NCBI GenBank assembly: GCA_046348995.1
Contig: JAXMDB010000009.1
Coordinates: 196,426 to 260,425, forward strand
Direction of reading: 5' to 3'
From: JANNSX01 sp046348995
Lineage (GTDB): Bacteria; Pseudomonadota; Alphaproteobacteria; Rhizobiales; Hyphomicrobiaceae
Length of the DNA: 64,000 nucleotides
Below, one piece after another: positions 1 through 11,995 of this stretch. How positions within the stretch are numbered: the first letter of the stretch is position 1; every line of letters begins with the position of its first letter. The translations under genes and the position numbers were made by a program. Below the pieces are notes generated by a model. The model was not told the DNA's origin. It was given only the letters and a program-made list of their open reading frames with translations, and did not search any database.

Positions 1-979
<979 letters not shown>

Positions 980-1168
980 GTGGTCAGTTTCGTCTTTCTT
1001 GCTTCTGAAGAGAGTGCCTCACAATGGCGGGTGGGCTGCGATCGGTTTCGCGCACACGGGGGTCCCACCATCCGTGGCGGTGACCGGCACTCAGGAGCCT
1101 CTATACGCGCCCCGAGGCACGAATAGTTTACGAGCGCCTGCGGCAAAAGATCGCAACTCACGAACGAA

Positions 1169-1194
1169 CGGAGCCGCAGCTGGCTGCGGCTCCG
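1169..1194 (-). terminator. Hairpin downstream of katG
   Basis: A perfect 11-bp inverted repeat (CGGAGCCGCAG / CTGCGGCTCCG) with a 4-base loop lies 37 bases past the katG stop. In katG orientation it is followed by GTTCGTTCG rather than a run of T. It is a plausible transcription end, although the weak tail leaves factor-dependent or processing roles open. The surrounding 980-1231 interval shows no other gene. Confidence 0.5.
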
Positions 1195-1231
1195 CACGGT
1201 AGCGTCGGCCTTGCGGGAAACATTCCCCCAC

Positions 1232-3400
<2,169 letters not shown>

Positions 3401-3603
3401 GAATTTCCCCGATCGATTTCAGCTTGATGCTATCGGTATACAGGCCAGAAAATGGCTTGAGAAGCGGCCGCAGACCTGATTTGCGCCGTGTCGCATGGGA
3501 GGGCCTGCCCGTGACGGGCTGCCCGATTGCTCCTCCGGGAGGAATTGTCTAAACCCAGCTCCAGCACAGCTGCTGCACACATGACGATTCCAAGGAGACG
3601 GGG

Positions 3604-3747
3604 ATGAGCATCGACGCATCCAAAGGGCATCCGGCCATGGACTACCGGGCCCACCAGGACACCTATGCGGGTTTTCTTCGCTTTGCCCAGTTCTCCATCG
3701 GGTTTCTCGTCCTTCTGCTGATTTTCATGGCGATCTTCCTTCTCTAG
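3604..3747 (+). CDS. aa3-type cytochrome c oxidase subunit IV-like small membrane protein
   Basis: A 47-residue protein starting at an ATG with a strong AAGGAGAC ribosome site. A short polar N-terminus (MDYRAHQDTYAGFLRF) leads into one transmembrane helix (about residues 31-47, IGFLVLLLIFMAIFLL). This matches the bacterial aa3-oxidase subunit IV family (PF07835 type), which has the MDY..H..TY.GF.R pattern. The family's partner is cytochrome c oxidase, but the gene sits 21 bases before pntAA. I recall this neighbourhood from many Rhizobiales. The family call is by pattern; its role beside the transhydrogenase is unknown. Confidence 0.85.
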   Translation: MSIDASKGHPAMDYRAHQDTYAGFLRFAQFSIGFLVLLLIFMAIFLL

Positions 3748-3768
3748 CCCTCCCCTCTCCGGAGCCTC

Positions 3769-4920
3769 ATGATCATGGTGACGATCGCGTGTGTTCGCGA
3801 GGCGTCTGGTGAACCTCGCACGGCGCTCTCGCCGGAAACGGTCAAGAAGCTCGCCGGCAAGGGCTGCCGGGTCGTCGTCGAAAGCGGCGCCGGGCTGACG
3901 GCGCGGTTTTCCGACGATGTCTATCGGCAGGCTGGCGCCGAGGTCGTGGCGACGGCGGCGGAGGCCCTGGCGGCGGCCGACATCCTTCTCAAGGTGCGGC
4001 GGCCGTCCGCAGCGGAGATCGCGGGACTGAATTCCGGCGCCATCGTCGCCGCGATGGTCGAACCCTATGGCGACCGGGCTGATCTCGATGCGATGGCGGC
4101 CAAGGGGCTGACGGTCTTCTCCATGGAGCTGATGCCGCGCATCTCGCGGGCGCAATCGATGGACGTGCTGTCGAGCCAGGCGAACCTCGCCGGCTACAAG
4201 GCCGTGGTCGATGCCGCCTCGATGTTCGAGATGGCGATGCCGATGATGATGACGGCGGCGGGCACGGTTCCGGCGGCGAAAGTCTTCATCATGGGTGTCG
4301 GCGTCGCCGGCCTGCAGGCGATCGCAACCGCGCGGCGTCTCGGCGCCATCGTCTCGGCGACCGACGTGCGTCCGGCGACCAAGGAGCAGGTGGCTTCCCT
4401 CGGCGCGAAATTCGTCGCCGTCGAGGACGACGAGTTCAAACAGGCGCAAACGGCTGCCGGCTACGCCAAGCCGATGTCGGCCGAGTACCAGAAGAAGCAG
4501 GCGGAGCTCGTCGCCAATCACATCAAGATCCAGGATATCGTGATCACGACGGCGCTCATTCCGGGCCGTCCGGCGCCGAAGCTGATCACCGCCGATATGG
4601 TGCGCTCGATGAAACCCGGCGCCGTCATCGTCGACCTCGCCGCCGAGCGCGGCGGCAACTGCGAGCTGACGAAGCCGGGCGAGACTGTCGACATCGGCGG
4701 CGTCCGCATCGTCGGGCCGATCAATCTTCCCGGCACCGTGCCGGTCAACGCCTCCAATCTCTATGCCAAGAACCTGCTCAACTTCCTCGATCCGCTGATC
4801 GAGAAGGGCGGGGCCGCGATGAAGATCGATTGGGAGGACGAGATCGTCAAAGGCACGCTCATCGCCCGCGACGGCAAGATCGTCCATCCGTCGCTACAAC
4901 CGAAGGAGGCGGCCCAGTGA
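3769..4920 (+). CDS. pntA: NAD(P) transhydrogenase subunit alpha part 1 (PntAA)
   Basis: Soluble NAD(H)-binding domain I of the proton-translocating transhydrogenase, which drives NADPH formation from NADH using the proton gradient. 383 residues. The alanine dehydrogenase/PNT N-domain begins IACVREASGEPRTALSPE, followed by the QANLAGYKAV helix and a Rossmann site (GVGVAGLQAIATARRLGA, then TDVR). An ATG two codons downstream (3775) is an alternative start. It is the first gene of a three-gene operon, and the next gene's GTG overlaps this stop. The split alpha subunit is the alphaproteobacterial arrangement. Confidence 0.96.
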   Translation: MIMVTIACVREASGEPRTALSPETVKKLAGKGCRVVVESGAGLTARFSDDVYRQAGAEVVATAAEALAAADILLKVRRPSAAEIAGLNSGAIVAAMVEPYGDRADLDAMAAKGLTVFSMELMPRISRAQSMDVLSSQANLAGYKAVVDAASMFEMAMPMMMTAAGTVPAAKVFIMGVGVAGLQAIATARRLGAIVSATDVRPATKEQVASLGAKFVAVEDDEFKQAQTAAGYAKPMSAEYQKKQAELVANHIKIQDIVITTALIPGRPAPKLITADMVRSMKPGAVIVDLAAERGGNCELTKPGETVDIGGVRIVGPINLPGTVPVNASNLYAKNLLNFLDPLIEKGGAAMKIDWEDEIVKGTLIARDGKIVHPSLQPKEAAQ

Positions 4921-5300
4921 AGACGGCCTTGCGCGCTCTCACCGCTTTTGCCGTGCTGGCGTTGATGCCGGGCGCCGCCTTCGCCTCGGAAGGCGCTGGC
5001 GGCGTCGATCCCTTCATCTACGAATTCATGGTCTTCGTGATCGCGATCTTCGTCGGCTACTTCGTCGTCTGGAGCGTCACGCCCGCGCTACATACGCCGC
5101 TGATGAGCGTCACGAACGCGATCTCGTCCGTGATCGTCGTGGGCGCCTTGCTCGCGGTGGGCGTCAGCCTCGCGGCCTCGGGCTCGATCCTCGCCAAGCT
5201 GTTCGGCTTCCTCGCGCTGGTGATGGCGTCAGTCAACATTTTTGGAGGCTTCTTGGTCACGCAGCGCATGCTCGCGATGTACAAGAAGAAAGAGAAGTGA
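4917..5300 (+). CDS. NAD(P) transhydrogenase subunit alpha part 2 (PntAB)
   Basis: Membrane part of the split alpha subunit, forming some of the helices of proton-conducting domain II. 127 residues from a GTG that overlaps the upstream stop (GTGA), which implies translational coupling. A signal-like N-terminus ends in ALMPGAAFA. At least three hydrophobic helices follow, and the protein ends NIFGGFLVTQRMLAMYKKKEK-like (GGFLVTQRMLAMYKKK is visible). An in-frame ATG at 4830 lies inside the pntAA coding region and is not a credible start. The partner beta subunit lies 181 bases downstream. Confidence 0.95.
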   Translation: MKTALRALTAFAVLALMPGAAFASEGAGGVDPFIYEFMVFVIAIFVGYFVVWSVTPALHTPLMSVTNAISSVIVVGALLAVGVSLAASGSILAKLFGFLALVMASVNIFGGFLVTQRMLAMYKKKEK

Positions 5301-5301
5301 C

Positions 5302-5465
5302 GCGAATGGCGAGTGGCGAATGGCGAGTGGGGGCGTGTGCTGACAGCCGGCAATTCGCATTTTGGCAAATGCCATTGGAAGGCGCGCTCGTTGATCCTGC
5401 ATCGCTTTGCCTGATCTCTCCTGGCCTCACCCTTTCCATTCGCCATTCGCCACTCGCCATTCGCC
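5302..5465. repeat. Inverted repeat with tandem GGCGAATGGCGAGT-type units between pntAB and pntB
   Basis: The left arm at 5302-5330 and the right arm at 5436-5464 are reverse complements at 28 of 29 positions. Each arm is built from tandem 7-mers GCGAATG and GCGAGTG. About 105 bases lie between the arms. The transcript could fold into a long hairpin inside the pnt operon, which might attenuate or stabilise pntB mRNA. It could equally be a dispersed intergenic repeat that landed here. Confidence 0.8.
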
Positions 5466-5481
5466 CCTAGAGGCTCCACTC

Positions 5482-6891
5482 ATGTCCGCCAATCTCGCCG
5501 CTCTGATCTACTTAGCCTCCGGCGTGCTGTTCATCCTGGCGCTGCGCGGCCTGTCGAGCCCGGCGACCTCGCGGCAGGGCAACCTGTTCGGCATGGTCGG
5601 CATGGCGCTGGCCATCGGCACCACGCTGACGCTGATCGGCGGCTCCGACAGCGTCTTCACCTGGATCCTGATCATCGCCGGCCTCGGCATCGGTGGCGGC
5701 ATCGGCGCCTACACCGCCCGCACCATCCCGATGACGATGATGCCGGAGCTGGTTGCGGCGTTCCACTCGCTCGTCGGCCTCGCCGCCGTCTGCGTCGCGG
5801 CCGGCGCGCTCTATGCGCCCGACGCCTTCGGCATCAATGGCGTCGACGGCATCCGCGTCCAGTCGCTGATCGAGATGGCGCTCGGCGTCGGCATTGGCGC
5901 GATCACCTTCACGGGGTCCGTCATCGCCTTCGCGAAACTGTCAGGGCGGATGTCGGGCAAACCCATCCTGCTGCCGATGCGTCACCTGATCAATCTGGCG
6001 CTCGGGCTCTTCATCATCCTGCTCGTCTACTGGTTCTGCCAGTCGGGTGGCTCTGCCTGGTTGTTCTGGCTGATCGTGCTCGCGTCCCTCGCCTTCGGTG
6101 TGTTGCTCATCGTGCCCATCGGCGGCGCCGACATGCCGGTCGTCGTGTCGATGCTGAACTCGTATTCCGGCTGGGCTGCTGCCGGCATCGGCTTCACGCT
6201 CGGCAACGTCGCGCTCATCATCACGGGAGCGCTCGTCGGCTCGTCGGGTGCGATCCTCTCCTACATCATGTGCAAGGGCATGAACCGCGCCTTCCTGTCG
6301 GTGATCGCCGGCGGCTTCGGCGGCGAGACGGCAGGACCGTCCGGCGGCTCGGGCGAGCAGAAGCCCGCCAAGATCGGCGCGGCGGACGACGCGGCCTACA
6401 TTCTCAAGAACGCGTCTCGGGTCATCATCGTGCCGGGCTACGGCATGGCGGTGGCGCAGGCCCAGCACGCGCTGCGCGAGATGGCCGACGGTCTCAAGAA
6501 GGCCGGTGTCGAGGTCAAATACGCGATCCATCCGGTGGCGGGGCGCATGCCCGGCCACATGAACGTGCTGCTGGCCGAAGCCAATGTCCCCTATGACGAG
6601 GTGTTCGAGCTCGAGGACATCAACTCCGAGTTCGCGCAGACCGACGCCGTCTACGTCATCGGCGCCAACGACGTCGTCAATCCGGCGGCGGAGGAGGACA
6701 AGTCCTCGCCGATCTACGGCATGCCGGTGCTGCAAGTTTGGAAGGCGGGCACCGTGCTCTTCAACAAGCGCTCGCTCGCCTCGGGCTACGCCGGCATCGA
6801 CAATCCGGTCTTCTACCGCGACAACACCATCATGGTGCTCGGCGACGCCAAGAAGATGACGGAAGAGATCGCCAAGGCGCTGGCGCACTAA
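5482..6891 (+). CDS. pntB: NAD(P) transhydrogenase subunit beta (PntB)
   Basis: Integral membrane domain II plus the NADP(H)-binding domain III of proton-translocating transhydrogenase. 469 residues from ATG 5482 (MSANLAALIYLASG). About eight or nine hydrophobic helices occupy the first 270 residues. The soluble domain follows, with the NADP site VIIVPGYGMAVAQAQH, the HPVAGRMPGHMNVLLAEA segment and GANDVVNPAA. An in-frame start further upstream would begin inside the inverted repeat and lacks a ribosome site. Last gene of the operon. Confidence 0.97.
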   Translation: MSANLAALIYLASGVLFILALRGLSSPATSRQGNLFGMVGMALAIGTTLTLIGGSDSVFTWILIIAGLGIGGGIGAYTARTIPMTMMPELVAAFHSLVGLAAVCVAAGALYAPDAFGINGVDGIRVQSLIEMALGVGIGAITFTGSVIAFAKLSGRMSGKPILLPMRHLINLALGLFIILLVYWFCQSGGSAWLFWLIVLASLAFGVLLIVPIGGADMPVVVSMLNSYSGWAAAGIGFTLGNVALIITGALVGSSGAILSYIMCKGMNRAFLSVIAGGFGGETAGPSGGSGEQKPAKIGAADDAAYILKNASRVIIVPGYGMAVAQAQHALREMADGLKKAGVEVKYAIHPVAGRMPGHMNVLLAEANVPYDEVFELEDINSEFAQTDAVYVIGANDVVNPAAEEDKSSPIYGMPVLQVWKAGTVLFNKRSLASGYAGIDNPVFYRDNTIMVLGDAKKMTEEIAKALAH

Positions 6892-7094
6892 GGCGACGGG
6901 CGGCTTCCGGCTATTGCTGTCGACAGTCTCGAGATCACGCTCGAGCGCACGTGCCGTGCGCGTTGCGCTGCAGAATGCGTTCGAGGATCAGGGGCAGCAC
7001 GACGGTAACGACGGCGGTGCCGTCGTTGGACCAGAGCGGTGCCCACTTTCACTCAGCGGCTGTTCCGGTGGCATGCGATGCAATCGGCATGCAA

Positions 7095-7124
7095 AAGGCC
7101 GTGAGCATGCACGCTCACGGCCTT
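7095..7124 (-). terminator. Rho-independent-type terminator of the barrel/S74 gene
   Basis: A 12-bp perfect stem (AAGGCCGTGAGC / GCTCACGGCCTT) with a 6-base loop lies 15 bases past the stop of the minus-strand gene ending at 7139. On the minus strand it is followed by TTTTGC. It lies between two convergent genes and may also end the pntB transcript, though the T-run on that side is shorter. The rest of 6892-7138 shows nothing else I can name. Confidence 0.75.
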
Positions 7125-7138
7125 GATCGGCAAAGGGC

Positions 7139-8959
7139 TCAGTGCGCGATGAGCCTACGAGTTGCACGGACGAAGGGCGACCGCACGGCGGCCAGGCCGC
7201 GCGCGTTCCAGTCTTCGATCGATGCCATCCTGAGGCCGAGCCGGCCGTAGCGGACGGCGTAGTAGCCGCTGCTCATGGTCACGACGGCGTCGGGATGGGC
7301 GGTGAGGACGTCCTGCGCCATGACGCCGACGAAGGTCCGGCCGGAGGGATCGAAGCTGTCGATGTAGCGGAAGCTGTAGAGCTTCGTGCCGTCATCGAGC
7401 GTCGCGAGCAGCTCGATGTCACGCTTCAGGCGGCGATCCGAGGCGGCGGCAGCCGCGCTCGCAAGGGGCGTGATGGTACAGGAGTTTCCATTGACCGCGA
7501 GTGTGAAGCCATCGGCATAGAGGCCGCCGAGGTAGGCGAAGGTGGCTGCTCCCACGAATGCTTCGGCCATCTCAAAAGTAATGTATGGAGCCTGAAGCGC
7601 TGGCAGGGTGAATGTCCCCGAGAAGGTTTCGGGGCTGTTGGCGAGCAGCTGTGCGAGCGTCTGCCCCGACGCATTAACGAGTGATGCCAAATTTACGCTC
7701 ACGGGCGCTCCCGGAGTGGAGAAGTCTGTCGGCGTACCGAATATCGCGCCCTGCAGGATGGTCTGGTTGAAGGCGGGCATGGCCGGATCCCCGAAATCTG
7801 GCCAGATGAGCGGGATGGGGTTCGACGGTCCACCGCAGATAGTGGCGAGCGTGAAACCGGTTTGGGTGGCCGTGCGGCCGGTGACTTTGTCGACGACAGC
7901 CGTCTTGGTGGTCTGGGTCTTCAGACGTCTGACGCTGACGGGAAGATTGTTCCGGCGCACCGGCTGGAACAGATCCTTGCCGCCGCTGCTCACCTGCTGC
8001 GGCGCCGGATCGCTGTCCTTGAGCGAGCCGCCGGAGTAGCCCGTGTCGGCGCTGTGGGCCACCGGACCACCGAGCGGAATCGCCAGCCGCACGCCACCGT
8101 CCAATTGGCCGCCGCTATGGGCGTCGTCGCTGTAGCTCGCTGACAAGCTCAGCCGCACGTCGGGCGCCGTCGCGATCGGATAGAGGTCGAGCTCGAGCCG
8201 GCCGCGCCCGCCGATGACGTCGCCGCCGTCCTGTTTGAGGTTCATGTAGTCGTAGAGACCCGCGAAGGCCCGGAGCTCGCCCGGCCGCCGGCCCGCGTCG
8301 AAAGCCGGCAGCGCGAACCGCAAGCCGATCTCGGCGTCGAAGCCCGACGGAATCTGCTCCTCGTAGGTGTTGGTGACGGTGCGCGTGGTCGTGCGGCGAT
8401 GCGAGACGACCTCGGTTGGTGTCGTCACGTCGTAGGTCGCGGTGGTCGTCGTCGACGGGAGTGTCTCGTCCCACGTGCTCGTGTCGTCGAAGGGCGCGAA
8501 GACGTTGGCACGGGCGATCACGCGCTCGCCGAAGTATTCGGCGCCGGCAATGAAGCGCTGGTAGGCTTGGCCGTACTCGGTCTCGAGCGTATCGGCACCG
8601 AGCCAGCCGCCGACGACCGCGCCGCTCTCGGAGAGCCGCTGGCGATAGCCGAAGTACGCGCCGACGTTGTAGACGCTGTCGCCCAGATCGTGGAAGCCGC
8701 CGCTGAACAATGTGCCGTCGGCGCCGAGATAGAGCAGCGCGCTCGAGCCGCGCAATGCCAGCGGCACGATCGTGCTGACCTCGCCCGCCCCGCCATCCTC
8801 GCTGACGAAGCCGCCGATCTCGATGCCCGGCCGGCTGTAGGTGTCGGATGCCGTCACGGGCTCCGTGGCCTCGGCCTCGCCAGCGCTCGCCGGCGGGATC
8901 GCCCAGATCGACAGGCCGGCCGCAACTCCAGCGAGCAATCGCGTGCGCCAGTTCTGCAT
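7139..8959 (-). CDS. Exported beta-barrel protein (inverse-autotransporter-like) with C-terminal S74 intramolecular chaperone domain
   Basis: 606 residues. I place the start at the ATG at 8959, preceded by GGGGGATGGA; a longer reading would need a TTG at 8971. A signal peptide ends at PPASAG. Residues about 45-300 are amphipathic strands with GYRQRL, GGWLGADTLETEYG and YQRFIAGAEYFG, recalling the intimin/invasin barrel family. A Thr-rich insert (STTTTATYDVTTP) interrupts it. Residues about 507-590 read SDRRLKRDIELL then FVGVMAQDV, the Peptidase_S74 self-cleaving chaperone. The Ser507/Lys512 spacing matches the known catalytic dyad. The S74 call is firm and the barrel call tentative. The partner or ligand is unknown. 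Confidence 0.7.
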   Translation of the reverse strand: MQNWRTRLLAGVAAGLSIWAIPPASAGEAEATEPVTASDTYSRPGIEIGGFVSEDGGAGEVSTIVPLALRGSSALLYLGADGTLFSGGFHDLGDSVYNVGAYFGYRQRLSESGAVVGGWLGADTLETEYGQAYQRFIAGAEYFGERVIARANVFAPFDDTSTWDETLPSTTTTATYDVTTPTEVVSHRRTTTRTVTNTYEEQIPSGFDAEIGLRFALPAFDAGRRPGELRAFAGLYDYMNLKQDGGDVIGGRGRLELDLYPIATAPDVRLSLSASYSDDAHSGGQLDGGVRLAIPLGGPVAHSADTGYSGGSLKDSDPAPQQVSSGGKDLFQPVRRNNLPVSVRRLKTQTTKTAVVDKVTGRTATQTGFTLATICGGPSNPIPLIWPDFGDPAMPAFNQTILQGAIFGTPTDFSTPGAPVSVNLASLVNASGQTLAQLLANSPETFSGTFTLPALQAPYITFEMAEAFVGAATFAYLGGLYADGFTLAVNGNSCTITPLASAAAAASDRRLKRDIELLATLDDGTKLYSFRYIDSFDPSGRTFVGVMAQDVLTAHPDAVVTMSSGYYAVRYGRLGLRMASIEDWNARGLAAVRSPFVRATRRLIAH

Positions 8960-9156
8960 TCCATCCCCCAAACGTCAGCTGGTCAGCCGCATGATCCGGT
9001 TCCCCCGCCCCGCGAGGGTTTCCAGAATCACGCTGTGAAGTGATTCGGCCGTATTCGGAATGTGTCAGAGCGGACGATCGTGCTACGTGGCAAATTTGAG
9101 TTGCCGAAATGCCATAGCCAGGGCGCACTGAGAAATGTCGTGGGGCTTGGGGGCCG

Positions 9157-10161
9157 TCAGCCGCCGCCGCTCTTCGCCTTCATCTGCCGCTGCATCTCCT
9201 CGCAGGGGTCGGGGCGGGAGACGGAGGGGGTGAACCAGACGATGTCGGCGGCCGGCTTGCCCTCTGCATCGAGGGGCACGAGGTCGGACGGGACCGTCGC
9301 CTCGGGATCGACCTCGATCAGCAGCACACTCGCGATGTCCTCGGCTTTGGCGCCCTGATCGATCAGCGCGTGCGGCACGCCGCGATCGCGCCGGGCATGT
9401 CCGTTGCCGGTGATGAGGACGGCGCGCGTGCCTTGGGCGGTGGCAGTCGACAGCTCACGGGCCATCGTCGCATCGCGCAGCCGCTGCGCCAGCGCCATGC
9501 CGGGAAGAAGATCTTCCGGCAGCATGTCACAATGGGATGTGGCGATCTCCGCGCGCAGCGCGTCATCCGCGGCCTCGGGCAACGGCCGATCGAGCCCCAG
9601 AGCTGTGACCTCGGACGCGTCCAGGCTCGCGAGGCCTCCTTTGACGATCGCGCGCGCCTTCGCCCGCTCGGCGTTGCCGGCAACGAGCGTGGCGCCGGCT
9701 TCCTTGGCGGCTTCCGCAATCGGCTGGTAGATCGTCCAGGCCGGCCAGCCGCGCTTCTCCCAATCGAGCGCTGCGCCCATCGCTTCAGGCTTCCAATCGC
9801 CCTTGCCTTGAAACGCATCGACGCCCGGCTTTTGGTCGACGTCGAGCATCTCGAACACGACGGCCTCGGGCATCAGCTTGGAGACGATCCAGGCCTGCAG
9901 CCGGTGATCGTCGGGATTGTCGTGAAACTCGCCGACGAGCACGAAGCGCTTCTGGGCCAAGGCCGCAACGAGCGCGTCCGGCGTCAATTCCTTCGCCGCG
10001 ACGGGATCCCAGATGACGCCGGCGAGCCTATGGTCGGCGAACAACTCCGACGTGAACGGTTGCCATGGCGTCTGCCGCCAGTCGCCTGCTGCTGCACTGC
10101 CGACGGGCATCATCAATCCCAGGATCAACAGCCAAACACCGCGGACCCGGGATCGCTTCAC
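9157..10161 (-). CDS. ChaN-family haem-binding/Tiki-fold exported protein
   Basis: 334 residues from a GTG that follows the carA stop by two bases, so the two genes are almost certainly co-transcribed and coupled. A signal peptide (LLILGLMMPVGSAAAG) precedes a ChaN (DUF399) domain marked by VLVGEFHDNPDDHR near residue 75, VFEMLDVDQ and the late motif ITGNGHARRDRGVP. ChaN-type proteins bind haem in Campylobacter and Pseudomonas homologues, and the fold belongs to the Tiki/erythromycin-esterase-like group. No lipobox cysteine is visible, so it is probably periplasmic rather than a lipoprotein. The link to pyrimidine/arginine synthesis is unexplained. Confidence 0.85.
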   Translation of the reverse strand: MKRSRVRGVWLLILGLMMPVGSAAAGDWRQTPWQPFTSELFADHRLAGVIWDPVAAKELTPDALVAALAQKRFVLVGEFHDNPDDHRLQAWIVSKLMPEAVVFEMLDVDQKPGVDAFQGKGDWKPEAMGAALDWEKRGWPAWTIYQPIAEAAKEAGATLVAGNAERAKARAIVKGGLASLDASEVTALGLDRPLPEAADDALRAEIATSHCDMLPEDLLPGMALAQRLRDATMARELSTATAQGTRAVLITGNGHARRDRGVPHALIDQGAKAEDIASVLLIEVDPEATVPSDLVPLDAEGKPAADIVWFTPSVSRPDPCEEMQRQMKAKSGGG

Positions 10162-10163
10162 GC

Positions 10164-11378
10164 CTAGTGCTCCGGCAGCTCGGGCATACCCTTGCGCGCC
10201 CGCATCAAGTTGACGAACCGGCGGAACAGATAGTGGCTGTCCTCGGGACCGGGCGAGGCCTCCGGGTGATACTGTACCGAGAAAACCGGCTTATCCTTGA
10301 CGCGCAGGCCGCAGTTCGAGCCGTCGAACAGCGAGACATGGGTCTCCTCGACATCCTTCGGCAGGCTCGCCCGATCGACCGCGAAGCCGTGGTTCATGGA
10401 GGTGATCTCGACCTTGTCGGTCGTATGATCCATGACCGGATGGTTCGCGCCGTGATGGCCCTGATGCATTTTCATGGTGCGGCCACCGAGCGCGATGCCG
10501 AGCATCTGGTGGCCCAAGCAAATGCCGAACAGCGGCAGGCCGGAGGCGACGAGCTTCTTGATCTCGGGTACCGCATAGACACCGGTCGCCGCCGGGTCGC
10601 CGGGGCCGTTCGACAGGAAGATCCCATCGGGCTTGCGGGCGAGAATGTCGTCGGCGGACGCCGTCGCTGGCACGACCGTGACCTTGCAGCCGGCCGACAC
10701 GAGGCAGCGCAGGATGTTGCGCTTGATGCCGTAGTCGACGGCGACGACCGAGAAGGGCCGGTCGCCGGCCTCGCCGTAGCCCGAGCCCCAGCGCCATTGC
10801 GCTTCGTCCCAGGCGTAGCTCTGGCCGGCGGTGACCTCTTTCGCCAGATCCATGCCGACGAGGCCCGGCCAGGCCTTGGCCTCAGCCTTCAGCGCCTCGA
10901 CATCGAAGCGGCCATCGGGCGCATGCGCGATCACGGCGTTGGGCATGCCTTTGTCGCGGATGAGGGCCGTCAGTGCCCGCGTATCGATGCCCGCGAGCCC
11001 GACGATGCCGCGGGCCTTGAGCCAGGCGCCCAGCGTCTCGGCGGAGCGGTAGCTCGAGGGGCTCGTGATGTCGGCCTTGAGGACCGCGCCCCTGACCCCC
11101 GAGCGCGAGGCCAAGTTGGACGTCTCGGTGTCCTCGGCGTTGGTGCCGACGTTGCCGATATGAGGAAAGGTGAAGGTAATGATCTGGCCGGCGTAGGAGG
11201 GGTCCGTCAGGATCTCCTGATAGCCCGTCATCGCAGTGTTGAAGCAGACCTCTCCCACGGCCGAGCCGGTCGCGCCGAGCCCCATGCCCTCGATCACGGT
11301 GCCGTCGGCAAGCACCAGCAGGCCCGTCGTCAGTCGCGTGGGCCAGGCGGCGGCAGCCGTCGTCGCTGTCTTGGGCAT
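10164..11378 (-). CDS. carA: Carbamoyl-phosphate synthase small subunit (glutamine amidotransferase)
   Basis: Hydrolyses glutamine and passes ammonia to CarB for carbamoyl phosphate, the precursor of arginine and pyrimidines. 404 residues from ATG 11378 (MPKTATTAAAAWPTRL), with AAGGAC a few bases upstream; in-frame codons further upstream lack support. The N-terminal CPSase small domain holds LVLADGTVIEGMGLGA and NTAMTGYQEILTDPSY. The class I amidotransferase part has the nucleophile Cys in GICLGHQMLGIALGG and the His/Glu pair in QYHPEASPGP. carB is not in the window. Followed directly by chaN. Confidence 0.97.
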   Translation of the reverse strand: MPKTATTAAAAWPTRLTTGLLVLADGTVIEGMGLGATGSAVGEVCFNTAMTGYQEILTDPSYAGQIITFTFPHIGNVGTNAEDTETSNLASRSGVRGAVLKADITSPSSYRSAETLGAWLKARGIVGLAGIDTRALTALIRDKGMPNAVIAHAPDGRFDVEALKAEAKAWPGLVGMDLAKEVTAGQSYAWDEAQWRWGSGYGEAGDRPFSVVAVDYGIKRNILRCLVSAGCKVTVVPATASADDILARKPDGIFLSNGPGDPAATGVYAVPEIKKLVASGLPLFGICLGHQMLGIALGGRTMKMHQGHHGANHPVMDHTTDKVEITSMNHGFAVDRASLPKDVEETHVSLFDGSNCGLRVKDKPVFSVQYHPEASPGPEDSHYLFRRFVNLMRARKGMPELPEH

Positions 11379-11539
11379 TCCATGTCCTTCGGGCGTTGAG
11401 GCCCCCAGCGGGACCGGGGGGAAGCTAGGGGAGGGGATGCCTCGGGTCAACGCATGGTGTGCGGCGCTGGTTGTCGCGGACTTGCCAAAGCGCGCCCGAG
11501 AGCCGATCTCTGGAGAACCGAATCGGCGAGGAACAACCC

Positions 11540-11995
11540 ATGCGCGAGAAGATCAACCAAGCCCTCAAAGCGGCGATGAAGGCCGGCGACAAGGCCAAAG
11601 TCTCGACGCTCCGGCTCATTACGTCGGCCATCAAGGACCGCGACCTCGGCATCAAAGGCGATGTGCCCACGGCCCCGATCGGCGATGTCGAGATCACCGA
11701 GGTGCTCGCCAAGATGGTGAAGCAGCGCCAGGAGAGCATCGCCATCTTCGAGCAGAACGCGCGGCAGGACCTCGCCGACAAGGAGAAGGCCGAGCTCGCG
11801 GTCATCCAATCGTTCTTGCCCCAGCAACTCGACGACGACGCCGTGGCCGACGCAATTGCCGCCGCCATCGCCGAGACCGGGGCTGCGAGCCCTAAGGACA
11901 TGGGCAAGGTGATGGCCAAGCTCAAGGCCGACCACGCCGGCCGTATGGATTTCGCCAAGGCGAGCGGGCTCGTGAAGACGAAGCTGTCAGGCTAG
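11540..11995 (+). CDS. GatB/YqeY domain protein
   Basis: 151 residues from ATG 11540 (MREKINQALKAAMKAGDK), with GAGGAA upstream. It is the YqeY family, similar to the C-terminal helical domain of the amidotransferase subunit GatB. Typical signs are TLRLITSAIKDRD near residue 20, KQRQESIAIFEQN and a C-terminal KDMGKVMAKLK segment. The family is thought to bind tRNA-like partners, but its physiological role is not settled. In many alphaproteobacteria it lies between carA and dnaG-rpoD. Here the divergent carA is present, but dnaG does not follow. It converges on the next gene with a 9-base overlap. Confidence 0.92.
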   Translation: MREKINQALKAAMKAGDKAKVSTLRLITSAIKDRDLGIKGDVPTAPIGDVEITEVLAKMVKQRQESIAIFEQNARQDLADKEKAELAVIQSFLPQQLDDDAVADAIAAAIAETGAASPKDMGKVMAKLKADHAGRMDFAKASGLVKTKLSG

